From NCBI GenBank assembly GCA_949035555.1, contig CAROLD010000022.1, forward strand, positions 1-30,657: a stretch of 30,657 nucleotides of DNA, in the 5' to 3' direction. Below are positions 7,083 through 14,563 of the stretch, piece after piece (the stretch's first letter is position 1; every line of letters begins with the position of its first letter). The position numbers and the translations under genes were made by a program. The stretch is from an uncultured bacterium (GTDB taxonomy: Bacteria; Cyanobacteriota; Vampirovibrionia; Gastranaerophilales; Gastranaerophilaceae). The notes under the pieces are model-generated. The model did no database searches. It worked only from the letters and a program-made list of their open reading frames with translations, and was not told the DNA's origin.

Positions 7083-8540
7083 ATGTTAAATTTTTTGAAA
7101 AAAGAAGAAAACAAAACCGAAACTTTAAACGGAGCAACAACATATATTTCAAGTGGGAAATATTGTCTTGATTTATTTGCATCAATTGGTGCATCAAGAA
7201 ATCTTGACGAAAAAGAAATAGTAAAACGTTTTCATCGAGCATTTTGTGAAGATAAAAATCTTGCTATGAAAATATTATTCTATGCAAGAGATATTCGTGG
7301 CGGATTAGGAGAAAGAAAAGTTTTCAGAACTATTATAAGAAATCTGCCAAGGACTTCTCGTTCTGCTTTGGTTAAGAATATACAATATATTCCCGAATAT
7401 GGCAGATATGATGACTTGCTTGAAATTTTGGATACAAGTTGCAAAAAAGAAGTTGTGGCATTTATTAAAGAACAATTGCAAAAAGACATTGCTAATATTG
7501 AAACCGACAATGTATCTTTACTTGCAAAATGGTTACCTTCAATAAATGCTACAAATATTCAAACAGTAAAATTGGGCAAAAGACTAGCACAATGTTTGAA
7601 TATGTCTGAAAAAGAATATCGCCAAACGTTATCTAAACTTCGTGCAAAAATCAAAATTATAGAGAACAATTTGCGCATAAAGGATTATTCTTTTGACTAT
7701 TCAAAACAACCATCCAAAGCAATGTTTAAGTATAAAAAAGCCTTTATAAGAAATGATAAAGAACGCTATGAAAACTTTTTGAATAAAGTACAAGCAGGTG
7801 TTGTGAAAATGAATACCGGAACGCTATATCCTTATGATGTAGTAAGACCAATTATTCATTGTGGAGAATTATGCGATGAAGAGAAAAAATCTCTTGATGT
7901 AACTTGGAATGCTCTTCCTAATTACGCAAAAGATGAAAATGCTCTCGTGGTTGTAGATGGTTCAGGTTCTATGTATTGGGGCGGGAATCCACAACCGGCA
8001 GAAGTTGCTCAATCACTTGCAATTTACTTTGCTGAACGTAATACAGGTGCATTTAAAAATTATTTCATAACTTTTTCTAAAAATCCAAAACTTGTGGAAA
8101 TCAAAGGTGATGATATTTATAACAAAGTCAGATTTTGCATAGGTTTTAATGAATGTGCAAATACAAATATACAGAAAGTTTTTGAACTTGTTTTAAGAAC
8201 GGCAAGCAAAAACAAACTTTCACAAAAAGATATGCCCGGAACTATTTATATAATTTCAGATATGGAATTTGATACTTGTACGGAAGATGCCGAACTGACT
8301 AATTTTGAATATGTTAAACGAAAATTCAATGAAAAAGGATATAAATTGCCAAAACTCGTATTTTGGAATGTAAACTCATGGCAACAACAAGTTCCTGTAA
8401 AAGAAAATGAACAGGGCGTTGTTCTTGTATCCGGTTGTACTCCAAAGGTATTTGAAATGGTTATGGATGGCGAAACATCACCTTACAAATTCATGTTAGA
8501 TACTATAAATACGGAACGCTACGAAAAAATATCTGCGTAA
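7083..8540 (+). CDS. Ro60-like RNA-binding protein (DUF2828-type HEAT repeats + vWA)
   Basis: 485 residues. Residues ~1-280 form a helical-repeat region with the conserved block AMKILFYARDIRGGLGERKVFR and IPEYGRYDDLLEIL. A von Willebrand A domain follows, with the MIDAS motif DGSGSM at ~292-297. This is the layout of Ro60/TROVE proteins, which hold Y RNAs and misfolded RNA in a ring. The conserved blocks look closer to the DUF2828 family than to classical TROVE. The start is set by AAAGGA upstream. It lies directly after the structured RNA and ahead of tRNA-Phe and rtcB, matching known Ro-YrlA-Rtc RNA-repair operons. RNA binding is inferred from family and context. Confidence 0.85.
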   Translation: MLNFLKKEENKTETLNGATTYISSGKYCLDLFASIGASRNLDEKEIVKRFHRAFCEDKNLAMKILFYARDIRGGLGERKVFRTIIRNLPRTSRSALVKNIQYIPEYGRYDDLLEILDTSCKKEVVAFIKEQLQKDIANIETDNVSLLAKWLPSINATNIQTVKLGKRLAQCLNMSEKEYRQTLSKLRAKIKIIENNLRIKDYSFDYSKQPSKAMFKYKKAFIRNDKERYENFLNKVQAGVVKMNTGTLYPYDVVRPIIHCGELCDEEKKSLDVTWNALPNYAKDENALVVVDGSGSMYWGGNPQPAEVAQSLAIYFAERNTGAFKNYFITFSKNPKLVEIKGDDIYNKVRFCIGFNECANTNIQKVFELVLRTASKNKLSQKDMPGTIYIISDMEFDTCTEDAELTNFEYVKRKFNEKGYKLPKLVFWNVNSWQQQVPVKENEQGVVLVSGCTPKVFEMVMDGETSPYKFMLDTINTERYEKISA

Positions 8541-8578
8541 GGATTGAATTATTACTCCACAGCTTCAAGCCGTTCATC

Positions 8579-8646
8579 CTGTTTTGCAGAAAGCAAAACA
8601 GACTTTCATTATTTCGCCGTTACTTCGAGTTTGGCACTTCGTGCCA
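8579..8646 (+). other. Two hairpins in the 3' untranslated region of the Ro60-like gene
   Basis: A perfect 9-bp hairpin CTGTTTTGC-AGAAA-GCAAAACAG (8579-8601) and a 6-bp hairpin TGGCAC-TTC-GTGCCA (8632-8646) lie between the stop codon and promoter box B. The first is followed by a weak T-rich stretch and could be a terminator. Neither is a clear intrinsic terminator. Confidence 0.5.
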
Positions 8647-8664
8647 TCACTCTACGCAAAATTC

Positions 8665-8720
8665 AAGTTCGCAACTTTTTTTAAATGATTAATATAAAAA
8701 TATAGTTTATTCTAATAATG
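8665..8720 (+). promoter_or_regulatory. Conserved 56-bp promoter/operator, copy B
   Basis: This is the second copy of the box at 6455-6510, with the same element order and the same 12-base variable gap. It lies 36 bases before tRNA-Phe and would transcribe the tRNA together with rtcB and the nucleotidyltransferase gene. Its presence upstream of two separate units argues for one common regulator. Confidence 0.75.
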
Positions 8721-8756
8721 AACAGCATCAGAATATGAAACTGGTCTGTCCAAAAT

Positions 8757-8829
8757 GGCTCTGTAGCTCAGTTGGTAGAGCGCCGCCCTGAAGAGGCGGG
8801 CGTCATTGGTTCAAATCCGGTCGGAGCCA
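8757..8829 (+). tRNA. tRNA-Phe (anticodon GAA) in the rtcB leader
   Basis: A full 73-nt cloverleaf: acceptor GGCTCTG/CGGAGCC with one G-U pair, D arm GCTC/GAGC, anticodon arm CCGCC-CTGAAGA-GGCGG with GAA at 8787-8789, T arm with loop TTCAAAT, and discriminator A. CCA is not encoded. It starts 37 bases after box B and ends 24 bases before the RtcB start, so it is the first product of the rtcB transcript. All stems look functional. Whether it serves translation, acts as a decoy or reporter, or replaces a damaged tRNA cannot be told from sequence. Confidence 0.95.
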
Positions 8830-8853
8830 ATTTTACTAAAAAGTGAACTAATT

Positions 8854-10095
8854 ATGAAAGAAATTATCGGACAAAAAAATAGTGCAATAGTCTTTACTGA
8901 CAAAATTGATGAATTTTCAGAATCGCAAATTCAAACTCTTTGTGATCAGGATTTCATTAAGGACAGTAAGATTCGTATCATGCCGGATGTTCACGCAGGT
9001 GCAGGATGTACGATCGGAACAACAATGACTATAAAAGATAAAGTTGTCCCAAATCTTGTCGGAGTTGATATTGGCTGCGGTATGGAAACAATTGAACTTG
9101 CCAATGATTCTGTAGATTTGGAAACGTTCGATAAATTTATTTATGACAATATTCCAAGCGGAATGAACGTCAGAACAACTCCTCACAAGTATGTTAATGA
9201 AGTTGAGATAAACGATTTGAGATGTCTTAAAATGATAAATCAACATAGAGCAACTCACAGTATTGGAACTCTCGGTGGCGGAAATCATTTTATTGAAATT
9301 GACAAGGATAATGAAGGTAAGCTCTATGTTGTTATTCATTCCGGAAGCAGATATCTTGGAAAAGAAGTAGCAGAATACTATCAGGAAGAAGCATATAATC
9401 AGCTTAATAACTGTTCTAAAAAAATGCTTAATGATGTAATTGCAGATTTAAAAGCACAGGGCAGACAGTATGAAATACAATCTACAATTGCAGAATTGAA
9501 GAGGCAAGTTGTAACTGATATTCCAAAAGCTCTTGCTTATGCAAGCGGATATTTATTTGATGATTATATTCACGATATGAAAATCGTACAAAAATATGCA
9601 GTTATGAATAGAAAAGCTATGGCAGATGAATTAATCAAAGGTCTTGGTTTAACAGTAAAAGAAGAGTTTACTACTATTCATAATTATATAGATACAGATT
9701 CAATGATACTCAGAAAAGGTGCAGTTTCATCAAAAAAAGATGAAAAACTTTTGATTCCTATAAATATGCGTGATGGAAGCTTAATCTGTATTGGTAAAGG
9801 AAACAAAGATTGGAACTGTTCAGCCCCTCATGGAGCCGGAAGATTATTCAGCAGAAATCAGGCAAAAAAGAACTTCACAGTTGAAGAATTTAAAAACTCT
9901 ATGAATGGAATATACACAACTTCAATTAATGAGGATACTCTTGATGAATGTCCGATGGCATATAAAACTATGGAGGACATTGTAAATAATATATCTCCAA
10001 CCGCAGACATAATTAAAATAATTAAACCTATATATAATTTCAAAGCTGGAGAACATTTCAGTGGTTATAAAGATAAAAAAGCAAAAGGTAAATGA
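8854..10095 (+). CDS. rtcB: RNA-splicing ligase RtcB
   Basis: RtcB joins RNA 2',3'-cyclic phosphate (or 3'-phosphate) ends to 5'-OH ends using GTP and manganese, and so repairs RNA cut by ribotoxins. At 413 residues it matches the E. coli enzyme (about 408). Visible motifs are DVHAGAG, GVDIGCGME, GTLGGGNHFIE, HSGSR and SAPHGAGR. In the last, His326 is the expected guanylylated residue. I chose ATG at 8854; earlier in-frame codons lie inside the tRNA. The ribosome-binding site is weak (AGTGA). The stop overlaps the ATG of the nucleotidyltransferase gene (10092). No archease, RtcA or end-healing kinase/phosphatase is present nearby. Confidence 0.97.
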   Translation: MKEIIGQKNSAIVFTDKIDEFSESQIQTLCDQDFIKDSKIRIMPDVHAGAGCTIGTTMTIKDKVVPNLVGVDIGCGMETIELANDSVDLETFDKFIYDNIPSGMNVRTTPHKYVNEVEINDLRCLKMINQHRATHSIGTLGGGNHFIEIDKDNEGKLYVVIHSGSRYLGKEVAEYYQEEAYNQLNNCSKKMLNDVIADLKAQGRQYEIQSTIAELKRQVVTDIPKALAYASGYLFDDYIHDMKIVQKYAVMNRKAMADELIKGLGLTVKEEFTTIHNYIDTDSMILRKGAVSSKKDEKLLIPINMRDGSLICIGKGNKDWNCSAPHGAGRLFSRNQAKKNFTVEEFKNSMNGIYTTSINEDTLDECPMAYKTMEDIVNNISPTADIIKIIKPIYNFKAGEHFSGYKDKKAKGK

Positions 10096-10879
10096 TAATG
10101 AAAAATAAAATACAAAACTTACTTAAACAAATAGAAAAAGATAACGACATAAATATTATCTTTGCAATTGAGAACGGAAGTCGTTCTTGGGGAATGGCAA
10201 GCAAAGATAGTGATTTTGATGTGCGTTTTGTGTTTAAAAGAGCATTAAACGATTATATTACATTAAATCCTGTAAAAAATGTTCTCAATGTTGCATTTGA
10301 TAAAGATTTAAATCCTTGTGAAACACAAGGTTCTTTAATTGATATGAGCGGATTCGATATTTATATAAATATTTGAAACTTCTACTTGCATCAAATCCAA
10401 CAACGATTGAATGGCTTAATTCTCCAGTAGTTTATTATGGTGACAATAACTTACCACTCAGAGAATATATGAAAGAAAACTTTAATCAGGAAAGATTATT
10501 CAAACACTATTTTTCATTATTCAGACACAATTATTGGGAATTTATTCAGCAAGCAAAAGCTATAACTTATAAAAAATATCTTTACTCAATGCGTGGATTA
10601 TTGAATGCAATTTATGTTTATGAGTTTGATAAAATCCCGCCGATTGATTTAAGGATGACTGTTGAAGAAATAAAAGCGTTGATTCCTGATAATGTTTATA
10701 AAAAACTGCAAGAAGTTATAGAAATAAAATCACAGGGATTAGAACGAGATGTAATTCTGCGTATTCCTGAATTTGATGCATTTTTCAATATTGAACTGCA
10801 AAAAGAATATAATAGTTTTAATTCAAGGAAGCCAGATGTAGAAGTTTTTAATAAATTTTTACGAAGGCAGATTTTATAG
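10092..10879 (+). pseudogene. RlaP-type nucleotidyltransferase (COG3541), frameshifted
   Basis: The first frame (10092-10376) has the nucleotidyltransferase motif GSRSWGMASKDSDFDVRFVF with the GS...DxD metal-binding pattern. The second frame (to 10879) continues the family with LLLASNPTTIEWLNSP and SLFRHNYWEFI. The frames join near 10355-10373: removing one TA from TTTATATAAATATTTG gives GFDIYKYLKLLLASN, a smooth family sequence. The gene thus carries a two-base change in a TA-rich run: a mutation, an assembly error or a slippage site. RlaP-like enzymes are known partners of RNA ligases in repair operons. The start overlaps the rtcB stop; ATG at 10098 is the alternative. Confidence 0.8.
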
Positions 10880-10904
10880 GTAAATATTAAAAATTTGTAT
10901 ATTT

Positions 10905-10935
10905 TTGCAAATATCACTAATAAATATTTTATAAT
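10905..10935 (+). promoter_or_regulatory. Promoter of the Abi-like gene
   Basis: TTGCAA (10905-10910) and TATAAT (10930-10935) with a 19-base spacer lie 23 bases before the ATG at 10959, suggesting the Abi-like gene is transcribed separately from rtcB. Confidence 0.5.
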
Positions 10936-10958
10936 CAATCGAAATAATGAGACCATAA

Positions 10959-11744
10959 ATGAACTTAACAAAAGAACAAATTAAAGAACTTGAATTTGAG
11001 GAGATACCTAAGCAGGCAAAGACAGACCTCACAAGACTTGCAAGACAAACTATTAATGATAATTATTTCTTAGGACTACGTTATGTAAACATGAATGAAA
11101 CTATTCTCGGGAAGAGAATTACTGAACCTGTATTTGATGATTATAGTGAGTCGCTTACCGAATCTTTAACATTGTATGTGATTTCATCTATTGAAAACAT
11201 ATTTAATAATTTAGAACTTTATGAAATAGTTGAATTATTGTTTGACTATATTCAAGCAGACCTAATAAATATAAATTCCGTTAATAATATATTCAAAGAA
11301 TATGAAGTTCCTGTTTCTTTCGAACTGGATAGGCAAAATCATTTGAGCATAAAAACAAAAAATCAAAAGGACATTCCCATCTTAAAAAATGAACATCCAA
11401 ATGTGAAAAAAATAATATCAAGAATGGATAGTAATTTTGCGAATGATGATTATACTGGAGTTCTACATGCTTCAGCATCAGTTTATGAAACCATAGTAAA
11501 AGACATTTCTGGAGAACCAAAATTTCAAAAGATGTCTTTAGGTCAAATATTAAATGACTCCCAATTTTCACTAAATATACCCGAACAAATCATAGATTAT
11601 ATCCGAGAAATATTTAAAAAACGCAATACTATACCTACAGCAGGACATGGTGGAACAAGCATACCCACAATTACTAAAAAAGAAGCTATTGCAATCCAAG
11701 AGTTCACAAAGGCTATCGTAAGAGTTTTAAGAAAAATAGTTTAA
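10959..11744 (+). CDS. Abortive-infection family protein (Abi_C/HEPN-like)
   Basis: 261 residues. The N-terminal ~150 residues are helical and not recognised. The C-terminal part (ASASVYETIVKDI...QKMSLGQIL...IREIFKKRNTIPTAGHGG...ITKKEAIAIQEFTKAIVRVL) resembles the Abi C-terminal domain, a HEPN-type helical fold. RNTIPTAGH is a loose form of the RN...H motif of HEPN ribonucleases, with the His farther away than usual, so catalysis is uncertain. It starts about 80 bases after the RNA-repair genes. If it cleaves RNA it would match that context, but it may be an independent defence gene. Confidence 0.55.
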   Translation: MNLTKEQIKELEFEEIPKQAKTDLTRLARQTINDNYFLGLRYVNMNETILGKRITEPVFDDYSESLTESLTLYVISSIENIFNNLELYEIVELLFDYIQADLININSVNNIFKEYEVPVSFELDRQNHLSIKTKNQKDIPILKNEHPNVKKIISRMDSNFANDDYTGVLHASASVYETIVKDISGEPKFQKMSLGQILNDSQFSLNIPEQIIDYIREIFKKRNTIPTAGHGGTSIPTITKKEAIAIQEFTKAIVRVLRKIV

Positions 11745-11751
11745 ACTTCTA

Positions 11752-11952
11752 TTATTTTTCAAAATCATCATCAAAATCTCTTATATTATCAAGTTCTATG
11801 TTATAGCGTTTGCCGGTTTTATCTACACAAGTTGCGAAATCAACGACCTTGTCTGCATATTTGTTTTTCCATAAGCAAATTAACAAACCAATTTCTTTGG
11901 TTTTTAAATTCAAAATTTTTGTTCCGTATAGTTTATAATATTTATCAACCAT
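11752..11952 (-). CDS. Small hypothetical protein (66 residues)
   Basis: A short acidic/basic protein with a good AGGAG ribosome-binding site about ten bases before ATG at 11952. The sequence (KILNLKTKEIGLLICLWKNKYADKVVDFATCVDKTGKRYNIELDNI) suggests a small beta-rich domain that binds something, but I do not recognise a family. It converges on the Abi-like gene, with 7 bases between the stops. Confidence 0.6.
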   Translation of the reverse strand: MVDKYYKLYGTKILNLKTKEIGLLICLWKNKYADKVVDFATCVDKTGKRYNIELDNIRDFDDDFEK

Positions 11953-12010
11953 GTTATGCTCCTGTTAAGCTATACCATTAATCACTCTTTTGAACAGAAT
12001 CATCAACTAT

Positions 12011-12026
12011 ATACGTCAAAACGTAT
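12011..12026. repeat. Perfect palindrome ATACGT-CAAA-ACGTAT
   Basis: A 6-bp inverted repeat with a 4-base centre lies between the two small reverse-strand genes and upstream of the 66-residue gene. It could be an operator or a short hairpin. Confidence 0.5.
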
Positions 12027-12054
12027 CATTCCGACACAATAATTTTTGAACGCT

Positions 12055-12098
12055 ATTTAAACAGCATTTAAACACCTTTTAAACGGCTTTTAAAATTC
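12055..12098. repeat. Four 11-bp tandem repeats (consensus WTTTAAACRSC)
   Basis: ATTTAAACAGC, ATTTAAACACC, TTTTAAACGGC and TTTTAAAATTC follow each other without gaps. A weaker unit TTTTTGAACGCT precedes them. The 11-base period is close to one helical turn. The last unit overlaps the end of the gene at 12090. No replication gene is nearby, so an iteron role is unsupported. Confidence 0.6.
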
Positions 12099-12311
12099 TA
12101 TGTCTTTTCCATGATCAATAAAGAATGCATTCAAAACATCCGCATCGTTACGCAGATGTTTGACCACTGGTGCAAGATTGTAACATTCTTCAATCTCTGG
12201 TTGGTTGGCAACAAAATAATCCATAACTACCGCAGTATTATAAATATTCTCCGACCATTTGCTAAGTTGCCTAAATTCTTTTGGCGTAATATTTAATCCG
12301 ACTTTTTCCAT
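12090..12311 (-). CDS. Small hypothetical protein (73 residues)
   Basis: I chose ATG at 12311 (MEKVGLNITPKEF). The protein is helical (NIYNTAVVMDYFVANQPEIEECYNLAPVVKHLRNDADVLNAFF). It resembles small bacterial proteins of unknown role that have two helices rich in acidic residues. AAAGGCGG upstream may act as a ribosome-binding site. It is followed by the 11-bp repeat array. Confidence 0.5.
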   Translation of the reverse strand: MEKVGLNITPKEFRQLSKWSENIYNTAVVMDYFVANQPEIEECYNLAPVVKHLRNDADVLNAFFIDHGKDIEF

Positions 12312-12384
12312 ACGACCGCCTTTGACACACAACATTAGCGTAAAAGAAAAATAAAAGCAGAAAAACTTTACAAAACAACAAAAA

Positions 12385-13662
12385 TTATTTTAAATTGTTC
12401 ATATATTCATCTAGTTTACTATTTAACGTTGCTAAAAAACTACAAAAATTATCTGCTGTTAAATTTCTATTTGTATAATATAATTCGTTATAAAAAATTT
12501 TTTTGGTATATGCTTCTATAGCATCACTAAAAGCATATTTTAATCCGTTATCAATATTTTTAATAAAATTAAAGAGACCTATCTTTCTAAATAACAGATA
12601 TTCAGGCTTTAATTCGCAAAGATCTTCGTTATTAGATAACTTTTCAAGCTGCATTTCGCTGTATTTTGATATTGCAGCTATAGTTTGTTTAATAGCACTA
12701 TTCTCGTCATCTTCATCAAATATGTGAACAGCATGCTTTATAAATTCAAAATAAAAACATATTTCACTATAAGAACCATTTACTGTAGCTTCTAATTCTT
12801 CATTAGATAAATTTTCTACTGATAATTCATTCTTATCCCAAGAATTAACACTATTAGTCCATCCTTCGATTGTATTCCTCCATTCGGTCCAATGTTTAGC
12901 TTCTTTTGCTATAGGTATCACTTCTTTTTCAAGATCTTCCAAAATTTTATCTTCTGACCAACCATAATCAGTAAGCGCTTTTACATAGTTGTTTAAAATT
13001 ATAGAACCCTTAACGTTATCCCAATATCCAAATCTATTTCTGCATATTCCTTTTATATATGCCAGTTTTTGTTTTATAGGCAGTAAATTTTTATTTACTA
13101 GGACTCCACCAATTTTATTCAGAAACTCTTCTACACTATCTTGTTCTAATTTATCTTCATAGTCATACTTTAAATATTTTTTTGCTGCTACATTTATTGC
13201 ATCTAATATTTCATTTTGCTTATATTTTTCAAAAAGTTTTAATATTTCTGTTTTAAAATGCTTTTTTAAAGTATATGGTTGAATTTTATCCTCAATATAT
13301 TGTATAAATAAATCAGATTCATACTCATCAAGTTCATCTAAAGATTTTTTCCATTTAAACAACATTTCAAGTTGTTCTCTTTTTTCTTGTAAAAGTTCTA
13401 ATTGTATACGTTGTTTTTCAAGAGTTTCATTTACAGATAAAGGTATATCTCTTTTCCCCCTATTACAATCAATACAGCTTGTAACTAGATTTGTAATACT
13501 ATTATCTCCACCTTTAGCAACAGGCTCGATATGATCGACTTCTAATATTACATCTGGAGCTTTGCGACCACAATAAACACAAGTAAATTTATCCCTTTTG
13601 AAAACTTCAAATCGGATTTTTTTACTTAGTGATTCTCGTTTAGTTTTTTTAGTCTTAACCAT
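12385..13662 (-). CDS. HNH endonuclease-domain protein
   Basis: 425 residues. The first ~75 form a complete HNH nuclease: two Cys pairs (TCVYCGRK and SCIDCNRGK, zinc-binding) around ILEVDHIEPVAKGGDNSITNLV with the catalytic DH. Residues ~75-125 are a likely coiled coil (LEKQRIQLELLQEKREQLEMLFKWKKSLDELDEYESDL). The remainder is helical and unrecognised. The gene probably has a leaderless transcript (see the site at 13669). It lies 43 bases after the DpnII-type nuclease gene, in the same direction. A nicking or defence nuclease role is likely; the target is unknown. Confidence 0.8.
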   Translation of the reverse strand: MVKTKKTKRESLSKKIRFEVFKRDKFTCVYCGRKAPDVILEVDHIEPVAKGGDNSITNLVTSCIDCNRGKRDIPLSVNETLEKQRIQLELLQEKREQLEMLFKWKKSLDELDEYESDLFIQYIEDKIQPYTLKKHFKTEILKLFEKYKQNEILDAINVAAKKYLKYDYEDKLEQDSVEEFLNKIGGVLVNKNLLPIKQKLAYIKGICRNRFGYWDNVKGSIILNNYVKALTDYGWSEDKILEDLEKEVIPIAKEAKHWTEWRNTIEGWTNSVNSWDKNELSVENLSNEELEATVNGSYSEICFYFEFIKHAVHIFDEDDENSAIKQTIAAISKYSEMQLEKLSNNEDLCELKPEYLLFRKIGLFNFIKNIDNGLKYAFSDAIEAYTKKIFYNELYYTNRNLTADNFCSFLATLNSKLDEYMNNLK

Positions 13663-13668
13663 AGGTAA

Positions 13669-13679
13669 ATATTAGCATA
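13669..13679 (-). promoter_or_regulatory. Extended -10 element giving a probable leaderless HNH mRNA
   Basis: Reverse-strand TATGCTAATAT ends six bases before the ATG at 13662. No ribosome-binding site lies between, so transcription would begin at or next to the start codon. The element is identical to the one before the WYL pair. Confidence 0.5.
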
Positions 13680-13705
13680 AAAAGTTATATTAAACTATTT
13701 TGTTA

Positions 13706-14563
13706 CTATTTAAGCTTTTTTAAAATACCATTTTCCAAATCTTGAATATTATAAACCGTATCCAAAACATCAAATGTTTCTTCAAGATTGTTTCTGGCGC
13801 TATTCCAACCACAGCCATCAGTAAACCAAATAAAAGTTACACCGTCTATTGTTGCAACTTCTTGTGCCAATGTTTTATAGCTTCTTGCGGTTTCATTAAG
13901 TTTTGAACCACCACTTGAATAAAAATTCGTTTCGATTACATAAATTTGATTATCTGTCTTGATTACAAAATCAAAACGTTTTTCCATTTTGCCCTGATTA
14001 GAAATTGCAGATAAATTTACATTCCACTTTTCTTCAATTTCGTGAATATACATTTCTTTGAAATAATTTTCACCCTTTATAAATCCTGCTTTTTGAATGT
14101 AATCTTCGACAAGATTTTCCATTAAATGTCCACCACGATTTTTACGCCCGCTACTATCTAACCCTGTTTCAACACCAGTTGCATAATCAACTAAATTGCT
14201 CACAATATGATTTTCCAACAAATCAAACAACTTTGTCTTTCTCATAAACATTTTATAATCATCTATACTGTAGTTTTGTTTTCTAAAAGAGAAATTGTAT
14301 TCGCCATCAGCATCTGTAACAGAAATTTCGCTAGAACGAACCGCCAAAAGTAAAGGAATACATTTTAAAGTTTCAGGATATTTAGTGATAATATCTTCAA
14401 AATCTTTTTCGATATTTTTTGAGCCAACTAGCGAATTTAAAATATTTAATTCAACTTTAATATCATCAACATTGTTATTTACCTTATCAAAATCTACATA
14501 GTAGCAATAATCTGCAATACAAGGCCTAAATGTTGATAGCCATTCTTTAAAATTTCTAGTCAT
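13706..14563 (-). CDS. DpnII/MboI-type restriction endonuclease (GATC)
   Basis: 285 residues, the usual size for DpnII-type enzymes. The characteristic core is TGVETGLDSSGRKNRGGHLMENLVEDYI (about 150-180), followed by a PD-(D/E)xK-like region: RFDFVIKTDNQIYVIETNFYSSGGSKLNETARSYK (about 210-245), where E of VIETNFY and the Asp before it are likely metal ligands. It cuts unmethylated GATC in characterised relatives. The gene overlaps the Dam-type methyltransferase by eight bases and is the last of a three-gene unit. Specificity is inferred from family and from the paired methyltransferases. Confidence 0.85.
   Translation of the reverse strand: MTRNFKEWLSTFRPCIADYCYYVDFDKVNNNVDDIKVELNILNSLVGSKNIEKDFEDIITKYPETLKCIPLLLAVRSSEISVTDADGEYNFSFRKQNYSIDDYKMFMRKTKLFDLLENHIVSNLVDYATGVETGLDSSGRKNRGGHLMENLVEDYIQKAGFIKGENYFKEMYIHEIEEKWNVNLSAISNQGKMEKRFDFVIKTDNQIYVIETNFYSSGGSKLNETARSYKTLAQEVATIDGVTFIWFTDGCGWNSARNNLEETFDVLDTVYNIQDLENGILKKLK

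Noticed and set aside
8806..8853. N-terminal extension of RtcB (MVQIRSEPILLKSEL)
   Set aside because: It lies inside the T arm and acceptor of tRNA-Phe and has no family support; the start at 8854 fits RtcB length.
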